In this document: positions 1-8,266 of the stretch, in pieces
Numbering within the stretch: the stretch's first letter is position 1
Layout of the letters: each line of letters opens with the position of its first letter
Origin: CALCZU01 sp964396165
GTDB taxonomy: Bacteria > Bdellovibrionota > FAC87 > UBA2466
Direction: 5' to 3'
Assembly (NCBI GenBank): GCA_964396165.1
Contig: CAYNEF010000009.1
Span: forward strand, 1 to 64,000
DNA: 64,000 nucleotides
Program-made: the position numbers and the translations under genes
Notes under the pieces: model-generated
The model's input: the letters and a program-made list of their open reading frames with translations, nothing else
Database searches by the model: none
Told to the model about the DNA's origin: nothing

Positions 1-188
1 TATTTAACTCCGGACATCATCTTGTCGATGCTCTTCGATACGTTACCGAAGACCTTTTCAGTGACATCACCCATTAACTTTTGGACTTTAGGTCCTAAGA
101 AACTGATGGTGACCACCACGACCATGATGACCAAGAGATACTCTACGGTTGATTGTCCTTTTTCTTCTTTTACGAATTGCTTCATCAT
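1..188 (-). CDS. Flp/class III signal-peptide pilin-like protein (3' end cut by window edge)
   Basis: The minus strand gives about 62 codons starting at ATG 188 (or the adjacent ATG 185) and running to base 1 with only TA of a probable stop codon visible. The N-terminus reads MMKQFVKEEKGQSTVEYLLV, a short charged leader followed by a G-Q-S-T-V-E-Y motif and a hydrophobic helix. This is the arrangement of Flp/type IVb pilins and other class III signal-peptide proteins cut by a prepilin peptidase. The remaining part (PKVQKLMGDVTEKVFG) is a short amphipathic tail. An AGGAG box lies 6 nt before the first ATG. I infer a small membrane-anchored pilin or pseudopilin. No pilus assembly genes are in view, so the partners are unknown. 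Confidence 0.75.
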   Translation of the reverse strand, partial: MMKQFVKEEKGQSTVEYLLVIMVVVVTISFLGPKVQKLMGDVTEKVFGNVSKSIDKMMSGVK

Positions 189-544
189 TGTTGACTCCTA
201 TAGTTGTGTCTAAAGTTGCTTAAATAAAAATGACGTAACGAACTACTGAAGTCAGTTTAGCAATTCCTCCAAGTTAAGTCAAAGTGCGTCATGATGTAAG
301 TCTTTGATAATACAATACAAATGTCAGCTAATGATTGTACACTTTCTCAACTCACTTATCGGAAGTTCAATGATTTCAGTTGAGTACGAGTTTAATTTTG
401 TGTCTGTCAAGATGACACTTTGCGCTGCGTATTTTGTAACTATGTAAAAAGGTAATGATTTAGTGTGTCAATTTTGTTACACTCCGGCCCACTCTTAAAG
501 AATACAACGCGCCCCAAAAAACGTACTTTAGCCAAAGGATTTGA
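189..544. other. Divergent intergenic region between pilin gene and S41 protease gene
   Basis: These 356 bases hold no convincing coding frame. The left part contains the ribosome binding site and the putative promoter of the minus-strand pilin gene. The right part is AT-rich and must carry the promoter of the protease gene, but I see no clean -35/-10 pair. An AAAGGA ribosome binding site lies just before the ATG at 545. No terminator or repeat stands out. Confidence 0.5.
254..282 (-). promoter_or_regulatory. Sigma-70-like promoter for the pilin gene
   Basis: Read on the minus strand, TTGACT (bases 282-277) is followed by a 17-nt spacer and TAAACT (259-254). These match the -35 and -10 consensus at 5 of 6 and 4 of 6 positions with ideal spacing. 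The predicted start would leave a leader of about 60 nt before the pilin ATG at 188. No transcript evidence is available. Confidence 0.5.
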
Positions 545-2440
545 ATGAATAAACTTGGTTTAGGTTTTTTAAAAAGACGCTCCTTCGTAGTCGGCCTTTT
601 GACTGCTCCGCTCGTATTTTGGGTGGTTACAGTAAATCAAAAACCTACAATCACTATCTCCGGGGATTCTGCTACTAATGTAGGGACATTAAGCTGCGCA
701 GACATTCTAAAGGTAGCAAAGTGGTCCGCAAAGCAGTACGGCGGCCCCAGAAAAATCCAGATCGCTTCAGATGAATTTAGCCAAGGGATGACGAAGTCTT
801 ATTTAGAAAAGCTCGACCCTTACCGCGTTCTTTTCACAGCTCCTGAAACTTTCAAGTTCCAAAAACAAGCGGCTATCAAGTGGGAAGCTGCTGTTAAGCA
901 CCAAGATTGTTCTTTCTACGATCAATGGTTGGTGCAAAATTTAAACCTCGCTAAAACAAGGTTCATCAATGAAATTGAATCCAGTTTCTTTTTGAAATCC
1001 TACATATCCCTTTACCGCTTCTCCAAAGCTTCACATGAAGAAAAGCCTTTTAAAAAATACACAGGCTTTGCCGTACACGAAAATGACTGGAAAACTCGCG
1101 TACAGGATTTCGTACAGGTTATTTTAAGAAATGGCTCAAAGCCGCTTTTAAAACAATACAACAACAACCGCATGGAATTCGTATTGGATAACGTGAACCA
1201 AACGTTGTTCGAAGAAAAAGTGGATTCCAGACAGCTTTTGGCAAAAGCAGTACTAGGAGCATTCGATTCGTACTCTACGTACTTCTCCCCATCTGAATTT
1301 GAAGATTTCTATTTGGATCTTTCTGGCGGCACAAGCGGCGTTGGAATTCGCGTGCAAAAAGTTCCCCAAGGTTTGTTGATTGATAGAATAGTAAGTGACT
1401 CTCCAGCTAGCCGTTCGAAGAAGTTGCAATTGGGTGATGTCATTGTAGGTATCAATGGCGTGAAAATCGGAAACCTTCCGATGGGCAAATCCAAGAACAT
1501 GCTTAAGGGCGAAGAGGGCAGCATTGTTAAGTTGGATATCAAGAAAGTGGATTCGACAAAAGAAGAACTCGTCACCATCAAGCGTGAAAGATTCTCGCTG
1601 GAAGACTCTAAGATCACGCACAAGATATTAAAATCCAAAAAACAAAATTCCAAAGTAGCCGTGATCGGCGTTCCCAGTTTTTACGGCAGAGGCGGCATGG
1701 GTAATGGGGATGTAGAACGCAGTAGTGCCGAAGACTTAAGAAACGTTTTAGACTCCATACTTGAATCAGAAGAAAAACCTGAGTCTATCGTGCTCGACTT
1801 AAGGGGCAACCCAGGTGGTTTTTTAGAAGAAGCTGTATCAATGGCAGGTATGTTTGTGGGTAATAAAGCTGTTGTGGGTGTCATGGAAAATAACAAAACA
1901 AGAGTGATGAGAGATTCTGGTTTTCAAAACCTCTACAACGGCCCGCTTGTAGTTCTTGTGGATGAAGAAACAGCCAGTGCCGGTGAAGTACTCGCAGGGG
2001 CATTGAAAGATCACAGACGTGCATTGCTTGTAGGATCAAAGAGTACTTACGGTAAAGGAAGTGTCCAAAAGTTATTCCAAATCCAAGAACAAGTTTTCAA
2101 TCTCGGAGTTGTGAACGGTTCAGGTAACGGCGTTTTGAAACTCACCACGAGCGTTTTCTACACTCCAATGGGCCACAGCCCAGCAAATGGCGGCGTCTCT
2201 ACCGACATCGCGTTGACCGATCACCATTCAGAAATCCACATGACTGGAATTTCCGACATTGCTCCTTTTATTGATGGTGACAGCTTAGAGCAACTGAAGC
2301 ACAAGGAAACCAACTGGTCTGAACTTGTTGCTCAACTGAAAACCCAGGTTCCTGCAGAAGGTAGTTACAAAGCTGAGCAAGATAAAGATTTAGCTCGCGC
2401 TGTCGATTTAGCCTCTGAACTTCCTAAAGACATGTTCTAA
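545..2440 (+). CDS. S41 family carboxy-terminal processing protease (Prc/CtpA type)
   Basis: This is a 631-residue periplasmic serine protease of the tail-specific type, which degrades or trims proteins from their C-termini. A membrane anchor or signal sequence lies at about residues 12-30. A Prc-like N-terminal domain follows (it contains KLDPYRVLFT). A PDZ domain starts near residue 264 (GVGIRVQK), and the S41 catalytic domain fills the second half. The nucleophile is Ser478 in DEETASAGE and the general base Lys504 in TYGKGSVQ, spaced 26 apart as in the family. The ATG at 545 has AAAGGA upstream. The gene appears monocistronic, with no obvious terminator after it. The physiological substrate cannot be read from the sequence. 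Confidence 0.93.
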   Translation: MNKLGLGFLKRRSFVVGLLTAPLVFWVVTVNQKPTITISGDSATNVGTLSCADILKVAKWSAKQYGGPRKIQIASDEFSQGMTKSYLEKLDPYRVLFTAPETFKFQKQAAIKWEAAVKHQDCSFYDQWLVQNLNLAKTRFINEIESSFFLKSYISLYRFSKASHEEKPFKKYTGFAVHENDWKTRVQDFVQVILRNGSKPLLKQYNNNRMEFVLDNVNQTLFEEKVDSRQLLAKAVLGAFDSYSTYFSPSEFEDFYLDLSGGTSGVGIRVQKVPQGLLIDRIVSDSPASRSKKLQLGDVIVGINGVKIGNLPMGKSKNMLKGEEGSIVKLDIKKVDSTKEELVTIKRERFSLEDSKITHKILKSKKQNSKVAVIGVPSFYGRGGMGNGDVERSSAEDLRNVLDSILESEEKPESIVLDLRGNPGGFLEEAVSMAGMFVGNKAVVGVMENNKTRVMRDSGFQNLYNGPLVVLVDEETASAGEVLAGALKDHRRALLVGSKSTYGKGSVQKLFQIQEQVFNLGVVNGSGNGVLKLTTSVFYTPMGHSPANGGVSTDIALTDHHSEIHMTGISDIAPFIDGDSLEQLKHKETNWSELVAQLKTQVPAEGSYKAEQDKDLARAVDLASELPKDMF

Positions 2441-2546
2441 ATACAGCGTTGCATTTCTCGCGATATTTGCTGTTAGTTCTTAAAATCTCAAAACATGCTC
2501 CCCTCAAAATGTTGACGTGTGAAAAAGTTGGCGTAGTTTTCATGCG

Positions 2547-2810
2547 GTGAAAACGACCAAATATTTTGAAGAACAAGTCTTACGTAAAAGACCCTATATT
2601 AAGAAGAGCTGGTGCGCCCAGATCATTTTGAACCCACTAAGTAAAGAAATTCAAGAGGATGGCCGTATACGCTATTGGGGAATGGTTTCTGAATTCGGTA
2701 ATCGAATTATCAGGGTGATAACTCTGGAAGATGGCGTTACAATCCACAATGCGTTTCCTGATCGAGATTTTTATCGCGGTAGCACGAGACCCGGAGGAGA
2801 ATTGAAATGA
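2547..2810 (+). CDS. Small DUF4258-like protein, possible toxin partner
   Basis: This 87-residue protein starts at GTG 2547; the nearby ATG at 2542 runs into a stop after one codon. It contains the RYWGMVSEFGNRIIRVITLE stretch and a short C-terminal basic tail, resembling DUF4258-type small proteins that often precede a DUF2283 gene. The stop overlaps the start of the next gene (ATGA at 2807-2810), so the two are probably translationally coupled. By genome context such pairs have been suggested to act like toxin-antitoxin modules, but the role is unproven. No strong ribosome binding site is visible, which leaves the start uncertain. Confidence 0.6.
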   Translation: MKTTKYFEEQVLRKRPYIKKSWCAQIILNPLSKEIQEDGRIRYWGMVSEFGNRIIRVITLEDGVTIHNAFPDRDFYRGSTRPGGELK

Positions 2811-3013
2811 AGTTAAATTACTATGCGGATACCGATGCTTTGTATATTGAACTGAAAGCATCGCCTAGTTCTGATTCAAAAGAAGTCGCTGATGGTTTAG
2901 TTCTTGATTTCGATGCACAGGGAAATATTGTGGGCATCGATATACAACATGCCTCTGTTAAGCTCGATTTAAGCACACTAGAGACAAGTTCTTTGCCAGC
3001 TATTAAAAAGTAG
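2807..3013 (+). CDS. DUF2283 family protein
   Basis: This is a 68-residue protein with the typical DUF2283 start MKLNYYADTDALYIEL, followed by the family pattern of an acidic switch to a D-x-D-x-x-G-x-I-V-G-I-(D/E) strand (LDFDAQGNIVGIDI) near residues 33-46. It is coupled by a 4-base overlap to the DUF4258-like gene. DUF2283 proteins are short and mostly beta, and often accompany DUF4258 genes. I infer that it binds its neighbour, possibly as an antitoxin. No DNA-binding motif is visible. Confidence 0.75.
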   Translation: MKLNYYADTDALYIELKASPSSDSKEVADGLVLDFDAQGNIVGIDIQHASVKLDLSTLETSSLPAIKK

Positions 3014-3135
3014 AATTGAAATTAAATAATTCGGCGCGTAAAAGAAAATATTCGTGCCTAGTGCAAGCCTAGAAACGTTGTGATACTCTTTTACCAAGTA
3101 GTACAAATTTTATACACCGCTCTAAAGGAGACACC

Positions 3136-3288
3136 ATGGCAGACGAAACAGCTTATTGCGTGAAGTGCAGACAGAAAACTACGATGAAAGATTGTCAGGA
3201 AGTAAAAATGAAAAACGGCAGACCTGCTATGAAAGGCAGCTGCTCCGTATGTGGTACCGGCGTGTACAAGATTCTTTCTCAGAAATAA
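3136..3288 (+). CDS. DUF5679-type small zinc-ribbon protein
   Basis: This 50-codon gene starts at ATG 3136, preceded by AAAGGAG with good spacing. The protein begins MADETAYCVKCRQK and ends with CSVCGTGVYKIL. The two C-x-x-C knuckles, at Cys8/Cys11 and Cys36/Cys39, should form one zinc ribbon. The pattern YCVKC...M...GRPAMKG.C..CG matches the DUF5679 family, whose function is unknown. The gene is followed within 20 bases by a hairpin terminator. It stands alone between the DUF2283 gene and the convergent cyclase gene. Confidence 0.8.
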   Translation: MADETAYCVKCRQKTTMKDCQEVKMKNGRPAMKGSCSVCGTGVYKILSQK

Positions 3289-3306
3289 TCTAAAATATTG
3301 AAAAGA

Positions 3307-3340
3307 GAGCCCGCTAAATTTATTTAGCTGGGCTTTTTCT
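3307..3340. terminator. Hairpin terminator after the zinc-ribbon gene, probably bidirectional
   Basis: AGCCCGCTAAAT and ATTTAGCTGGGCT form a stem with one bulged base, followed by TTTTTCTTT on the plus strand. It lies just after the zinc-ribbon gene and overlaps the 3' end of the convergent cyclase gene on the minus strand, so it may serve both. Confidence 0.75.
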
Positions 3341-4343
3341 TTGGTATGTCTTCGAACTGCCATGTGCGATTACGGCCATTTGCTTTTGCCAAGTAAAGGG
3401 CGGTATCTGCATTGGTTACCATTTCCTTGGAATATTTTTCTAAATTGATAACCGGAGTCCAGGGTTCCTTTGAAGTAGCGGTTCCCATACTGATCGTGAC
3501 GGGAATGGGTTTACTTTCAAACATCACCTGAGTGGTTTCCACTCTTTTTCTAAAACGTTCGCAGAAAATTTTAGCGCCTGCCTGATCGGTGTTGTAAAGC
3601 ACGGCCATGAATTCCTCACCGCCGAAACGCCCAATCACATCTGTTTCGCGGCTTTCCCCTTTTAACATCTGAGCGACAAGCGACAAGACATAATCACCTG
3701 CCTGGTGGCCAAACTTATCGTTTACTTGTTTAAAGTGATCGATGTCACACATCACGATAGACAAAGGCATGTGTTCTCTTAAGGAAGATTTCAGCATGCG
3801 TGAAAAAACGGTTTCTGTGTAAACTTTGTTGTAAAGACGAGTAAGACCATCGGTGACAGAGTCTTTTTTCTTTTCATCGTATTTTTTCTGCAATTCACTT
3901 TCAGCAGAGACGTTACGGATAGTAATGAGACTTCCAATAACAGTTTTTTGATCTTCAGAGAAGATGGGGATTCCACCCAAAATCATAGCGATGGAAGGGA
4001 AGGCTTTGGAAGCGCCTTTGATCTCATCCAGTCTTAATGAATGTTGTGAAGTGACGATTTGTTTTGCCGGGCACTGACCTGGGCAATGTTCGGTTTGTAT
4101 CAGTTCGCAAAAGTTGCCAATCTTTTTAATTTTTCTGTAGGATTCGCCGCAAATTTCTTCGAAAGCAGTATTGAACTCGATCACTTTATTTGTCACATCC
4201 ACAACGCAATAGGCATCCAGAAACACTGTTAACAGTGCTTTGTTGGATTGGATCCAGTTATCCAGTTGTTTCTGGATTTCTAGTGCCGACTTTTCAAGTT
4301 CTTCACTTGATGAAGGCGAAGTATTGTTGCGGATTGCCGTCAA
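3324..4343 (-). CDS. PAS-GGDEF diguanylate cyclase
   Basis: This protein makes cyclic di-GMP from two GTP. The C-terminal half has the GGDEF domain: DGLTRLYN entry motif, IDHFKQVND metal/GTP site and RFGGEEF active loop. A PAS-like sensory domain (CVVDVTNKVIEFN...FEEICG) and a short coiled linker precede it. The frame is open up to 4469, but that would overlap the upstream STAS gene by 167 nt. A TTG at 4343 with AAGGAG about 8 nt upstream gives 339 residues and a 41-nt overlap, and I prefer it. It is the last gene of a four-gene overlapping operon with a STAS protein, an HATPase and a SpoIIE phosphatase. I infer that the partner switch controls this cyclase. Confidence 0.88.
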   Translation of the reverse strand: MTAIRNNTSPSSSEELEKSALEIQKQLDNWIQSNKALLTVFLDAYCVVDVTNKVIEFNTAFEEICGESYRKIKKIGNFCELIQTEHCPGQCPAKQIVTSQHSLRLDEIKGASKAFPSIAMILGGIPIFSEDQKTVIGSLITIRNVSAESELQKKYDEKKKDSVTDGLTRLYNKVYTETVFSRMLKSSLREHMPLSIVMCDIDHFKQVNDKFGHQAGDYVLSLVAQMLKGESRETDVIGRFGGEEFMAVLYNTDQAGAKIFCERFRKRVETTQVMFESKPIPVTISMGTATSKEPWTPVINLEKYSKEMVTNADTALYLAKANGRNRTWQFEDIPKKKPS

Positions 4344-4779
4344 GTTCCATCTCTCCTTCCTTACAGGATTCACAGGGGATTGATTCTGCCACCTGCAGCG
4401 TTTGTCTACTTTTAAACTTATCGGATGTCGCGAGTACCACTTTTTCTGCTTCGCAGTTGTCACAGACATACGGAATATATACGGAATTAACAGTCGCGTT
4501 ACCAGCGAAACTGGGTACCATATTCAATTGTCTGACAATAAGCGGTGGACATTCTTCGTAAGTAATTTTTGTTGTTCCTAAATCTTTCAAAAAATTCACC
4601 CAGCTTCTAATTCCGCAAGAATTAATGCTAGATACATCTTTGAAGTTTAAAACCAAAGGCGCTCCAAGTTTAACGAGGCCATCGAAGGTACTGTCTTCGT
4701 CCACTACGCCTTTTAAAAGGACTTTTTTTGATGGTCCTTGATCGACTACGTCGTATTTGAATTTATCAGATGGGATCAT
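4303..4779 (-). CDS. STAS-like (anti-sigma-factor antagonist type) protein with C-terminal zinc ribbon
   Basis: This 158-residue protein begins with a STAS-like fold: VLLKGVVDEDSTFDGL strand-helix, then LVLNFKDVSSINSCGIRSW. The last matches the region that carries the phosphorylatable Ser and the following helix in SpoIIAA/RsbV proteins. The second half has CDNC and CESC knuckles about 35 residues apart, suggesting a zinc ribbon fused to the STAS domain. It overlaps the HATPase gene by ATGA (4776-4779), which places it in the classical phosphatase-kinase-antagonist order. I infer it is the switch protein phosphorylated by the HATPase and dephosphorylated by the SpoIIE protein. The zinc ribbon is unusual and could be the output surface. 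Confidence 0.7.
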   Translation of the reverse strand: MIPSDKFKYDVVDQGPSKKVLLKGVVDEDSTFDGLVKLGAPLVLNFKDVSSINSCGIRSWVNFLKDLGTTKITYEECPPLIVRQLNMVPSFAGNATVNSVYIPYVCDNCEAEKVVLATSDKFKSRQTLQVAESIPCESCKEGEMELDGNPQQYFAFIK

Positions 4780-5519
4780 GCTTTCCTCTTTTCAAAGTAA
4801 TTAAATGAAAATGTGTCAGAGTGTTGTGAAGTTGGTCTGTCGGATATCCAACAAGATACGGTGGTAGATACGCCAGGATCGACCACCACTTTTAAATGCG
4901 ATACCGCTTCCAGAATAAAATAGGTTCCTAGTCCTGCGCCGCTATCTTTCTGTTCGATTTGTGTTTCGCCTTTTTCATAGCAACGGGTCAGTGCTGAAGC
5001 GATTTCACTGAATGTCAGTGTGCCGCCTTGATCTTTTACGCAAATCAGAATTCCATCGTTTGATATCGCATATTCGATATGGATTTTTTCGTTCGTGGTT
5101 AGTTGAACGTGGTCTGTGCGGTGGTACTTGCTTAAACCGCGATCATTCAAATAGGCGTGGTAAAATCCGTTTGTGACGAGTTCTTCGAGTACGATTTTTA
5201 CTCTGTCAGTAAGACGTTTTTTTCCTTGGAGAGCTGATTGTTCAACAATTTTTTCTATGGCTTTAATTCTAAGATGGCTGTCTTCTACAACCAGACTGTC
5301 GAGTTTCTCTTGTCTCTCCCATGAGTAGACGGGAATTTTATCGGTATTTAAAGCTTGCTTTGTTTCCTGGACACACACATCTCTAGAACCGAACAGTGTG
5401 GAATGCACGTGCGCGATCCCCGAAGAGATAAACTGCGCACCGTGCTTACGCGAAAATAACCCGCAGAGAAGACGTTCTTCTCTTAAGTTAGAATCCGATT
5501 TTTTCTGTTCCTTCTTCAT
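4776..5519 (-). CDS. RsbW/SpoIIAB-like HATPase (serine kinase/anti-sigma type)
   Basis: This 247-residue protein has a GHKL ATPase fold in its C-terminal 150 residues: N-box VLEELVTNGFYHAY, G1 box CVKDQGG and G2 box SGAGLGTYFI. The N-terminal ~90 residues are specific to this protein. Such proteins phosphorylate a STAS antagonist and sequester a target. The gene overlaps the phosphatase gene by 4 bases upstream (5516-5519) and the STAS gene by 4 bases downstream, so translation is likely coupled. No sigma factor lies in the operon, so the sequestered partner is probably not a neighbouring sigma factor. Confidence 0.82.
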   Translation of the reverse strand: MKKEQKKSDSNLREERLLCGLFSRKHGAQFISSGIAHVHSTLFGSRDVCVQETKQALNTDKIPVYSWERQEKLDSLVVEDSHLRIKAIEKIVEQSALQGKKRLTDRVKIVLEELVTNGFYHAYLNDRGLSKYHRTDHVQLTTNEKIHIEYAISNDGILICVKDQGGTLTFSEIASALTRCYEKGETQIEQKDSGAGLGTYFILEAVSHLKVVVDPGVSTTVSCWISDRPTSQHSDTFSFNYFEKRKA

Positions 5520-7573
5520 GCAGCATTGTTACCAGTGTTTTTCTTTTCATCCCTGTTGATTTCGACAGTGTTTGAAAAATCTCTGGTGTCTTTCAGCTCC
5601 AGTGTTTTTTGTTGATCTGTTTTGGTGCTTTCCAGAGGTTTTATCCAACTGAGAAGCACAAAAGTGATGTCATCATCTTGTACGGCTTCTTTGACATGGT
5701 TTTTCAAAGAAGAAACCAGTTCATCGCGCATCACTGACAAATCTCTTACTCCAGTGCCTGCGAATGCTTTTTTCAATGCGCGCTCACCAAATTCTTTTCC
5801 TTCGGCATTGTGCGCTTCAGAAATACCATCTGTATAAAGAAGGATCGTATCTCCAGGTCCCAGCTGTTCTTTGATGGATGTATATTTTGCATCTGCACTG
5901 AAACCCAACCGTTCTCCTCTGGAGAAAAGTACTTCGGATTTTGGTTTCTTGCCGGAATCAGGTGTACCTGTTTTTAAAAGCAATGGTGATTCGTGGCCTG
6001 CGTTTGCGATTTGCACTTCGCCTGTCACCAGATCCAATTGGATCAGGCACATAGTCATGAGAAGTCTGCCTTTACATGCCGCTAGAATAATGCGGTTTAG
6101 GCTCGTGAGAAACTGCTCTGGTGTTAAAATTGTTTTCGCATAGATGGAATTCAAGGTGTACAGGCAACTCTTCGCGACCGCAGTTACGATTGCTGCAGGC
6201 GCTCCGTGTCCAGTCGCATCGCCGATTAAAATAGTCAGCTTGTTATTATGAATGTAGGCATCCCAGAAATCGCCCCCGCACTCAGAAGCGGGAAGGTAAT
6301 GAGGAAGAAGTTCGATGGCATCGCACTTGATCGTTGGGGTCGCAAGTACGGTGGATTGAACCAGTCTGGCAGTTTCCAATTCTTCTTCCATTCGGGCTTT
6401 TTCTGCTGATTCTTTGATTAATTCCACAAGGCGTTTGGACATCCATTGAAAACTGTCTGCCACACTTTCGACTTCATCGCTTGATTTGATATCAAGTTGT
6501 ACGTCCAGTTTTCCACGTCCAATTTCTTCTGCAGCAAATTTCAACTTTTGAATGTTCGAGGTCAGTCCAGCAGCAAACAAGACGCTAAAAATGATAGAGA
6601 AGGCGAGTACTAAAATACTAATCCATAAAGTTCTTTGGTTTAATTCTTTTAACGCAGACAGGGCCTGACTTTCCTTCACCTGAGTTACTGCGTAAATATC
6701 TCCTATATTTGCTTCGGCTATGGCGACGTAATATTTTTCATCCCCGATTGTTTCCACTGAAACATAGTTCGTGGCAGATTCAGTGTTTGCGCTTTTGTCT
6801 TTGGCTATTAATTTTTCTGATAGCGGGTGCGCAAACGGTTTACCTGCATTTGCCAGCAATAATGCTTTATTGGGATGGGAAACAAGTTGTCCTTTACTGG
6901 ACAGTACGAATGCTTCAGAAATTTGCGAGAGTTTATCCAGTTGGTCTACGAGAAAGTTCTGTAGCACGTCCACAACAATAATCACGTCTTTCAATGTTTC
7001 GGAAGATTGACTGGTGTTAGGAAAGATTGCAGTCAATATAGGCAGTGGGCCTGAAGCATCCACCGTTCTATTCAGTAGTTCCATGTCAAAGCCTGGTTTT
7101 AAATCTGCAAAGTCAGGCAGAGGTTGGTCTTTTTCGAGCTGTTTGCCAAAGGTTTCACCGAGGTTCAACTTCTTGTAGAGCGCCAGGTTTTCCCACTTTT
7201 TGATGGGTTCATATTTTTTGGTGTCGCTTGAACGTTTGTAAAAACCTACGCTTAATACTTCTTCTGGAATGCGAGAGGTGAAACCCAGCATCAGTTCTTT
7301 TGTGATTTCTTCAGTATTTAAATTGCTTTCATTTTTCTGAATGATTCTTTGGCAAAGTAGTCCGATTTCTTCCATTCTTACTTTAAGAGAAGATCTCAGT
7401 TCGGACTGCATCACCTGAGTCGTAAGCTTGTTCATCTCTTTCAAGAAATCTTTTTTATCTCTAGTAAAAGTAGAGCGGGCGAAAATTAAAAATGTACCAA
7501 TTCCCGAGCTTGTGATCAAAAGCAACACGGCAAGAAACTTGTACTTTAATGGTATACGTATCTTTGTTCGCAT
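5516..7573 (-). CDS. Membrane SpoIIE/RsbU-type PP2C phosphatase with extracytoplasmic sensor and HAMP
   Basis: This 685-residue protein has TM1 at about 12-32, a periplasmic Cache-like sensor to about 312, TM2 at about 313-336, a HAMP domain (GRGKLDVQLDIKSSDEVESV) and a C-terminal SpoIIE phosphatase domain. The last carries the metal-binding motifs GGDFWDAY and IGDATGHGAPAA, and the late DD in VQDDDITFVLLSW. It should dephosphorylate the STAS antagonist in response to an external signal. It is the first gene of the overlapping minus-strand operon phosphatase-HATPase-STAS-GGDEF. The C-terminal ~40 residues are polar and likely disordered. Confidence 0.9.
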   Translation of the reverse strand: MRTKIRIPLKYKFLAVLLLITSSGIGTFLIFARSTFTRDKKDFLKEMNKLTTQVMQSELRSSLKVRMEEIGLLCQRIIQKNESNLNTEEITKELMLGFTSRIPEEVLSVGFYKRSSDTKKYEPIKKWENLALYKKLNLGETFGKQLEKDQPLPDFADLKPGFDMELLNRTVDASGPLPILTAIFPNTSQSSETLKDVIIVVDVLQNFLVDQLDKLSQISEAFVLSSKGQLVSHPNKALLLANAGKPFAHPLSEKLIAKDKSANTESATNYVSVETIGDEKYYVAIAEANIGDIYAVTQVKESQALSALKELNQRTLWISILVLAFSIIFSVLFAAGLTSNIQKLKFAAEEIGRGKLDVQLDIKSSDEVESVADSFQWMSKRLVELIKESAEKARMEEELETARLVQSTVLATPTIKCDAIELLPHYLPASECGGDFWDAYIHNNKLTILIGDATGHGAPAAIVTAVAKSCLYTLNSIYAKTILTPEQFLTSLNRIILAACKGRLLMTMCLIQLDLVTGEVQIANAGHESPLLLKTGTPDSGKKPKSEVLFSRGERLGFSADAKYTSIKEQLGPGDTILLYTDGISEAHNAEGKEFGERALKKAFAGTGVRDLSVMRDELVSSLKNHVKEAVQDDDITFVLLSWIKPLESTKTDQQKTLELKDTRDFSNTVEINRDEKKNTGNNAA

Positions 7574-7656
7574 AGCTAACGCTACACTCCTTCAACTCAC
7601 GTATCGGCCACAACTTGAAATGTATTGATTACTTGGTGCTGAGGTGCGTTAAGTCG

Positions 7657-8004
7657 TTAAGGAGCAAGTACTACTGGCTCCCAATCTTTGAAGTTCCCAA
7701 AAGCATCGTAAGTTATTTGAAGTACATCGTAATAATCGTATGGAGAGAGGTCAGGAAAGCCTTCTGCCTTTTGCAAATGGACTGGGATATTTTCATTGTG
7801 TGATTTTGTGGTGCGGTATTCGCAGACTTCATTATCGCCTTCTGGTTTACAAAATGTTGGAGCACCCAATTTCTTATTAATCGCAATTTTTTTACTGTTT
7901 CCAACCATGGGGTTCAGCAAGGTTTCATATTTTTTGATGCGTTTTTCTGTGCAAGAAACCCAAAACAAAGATAGAAAGATGATAAATGTGGATATCTTTT
8001 TCAT
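7657..8004 (-). CDS. Small lipoprotein of unknown function
   Basis: The protein has about 115 residues when started at ATG 8004 (MKKISTFIIFLSLFWVSC). A start at ATG 8013 would add three residues. The lipobox ends at the Cys of FWVSC, followed by charged residues, as in an outer-membrane-sorted lipoprotein. The mature part contains LGAPTFCKPEGDNEVCEYRT, loosely reminiscent of SmpA/BamE-type modules, but the match is too weak to name. It lies 83 nt upstream of the phosphatase gene on the same strand and may be cotranscribed with it. Confidence 0.6.
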   Translation of the reverse strand: MKKISTFIIFLSLFWVSCTEKRIKKYETLLNPMVGNSKKIAINKKLGAPTFCKPEGDNEVCEYRTTKSHNENIPVHLQKAEGFPDLSPYDYYDVLQITYDAFGNFKDWEPVVLAP

Positions 8005-8266
8005 TTCATCCATTTAAAGAGCAATGAGTATGCCAGTGGAATACATCTTTAATATCAACTCCTCTGAGTTCATTGAAATGTAGAACCCTTTTGCATCTGC
8101 ACAACAATTATACAGCGATTTATATCGAATAAAGTACTCCAGTTACTGGAATATTCTTAAAGAATGCAAGCTTAGCTGGCGCAACTGAAGACAAACTGTG
8201 TGGCTTGTAAGCTGCAGAACAGGCATTGTCAGATCTCCCTTTGTTGGGGAGACATTGAGGTAGTAC

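Noticed and set aside
22..213. 63-residue plus-strand frame at the window start
   Set aside because: It is antisense to the pilin-like gene, which has a class III signal motif, ribosome binding site and promoter.
4344..4469. Longer N-terminus of the GGDEF cyclase
   Set aside because: It would overlap the STAS gene by 167 nt and adds basic, unconserved sequence. The TTG at 4343 has a good AAGGAG box.
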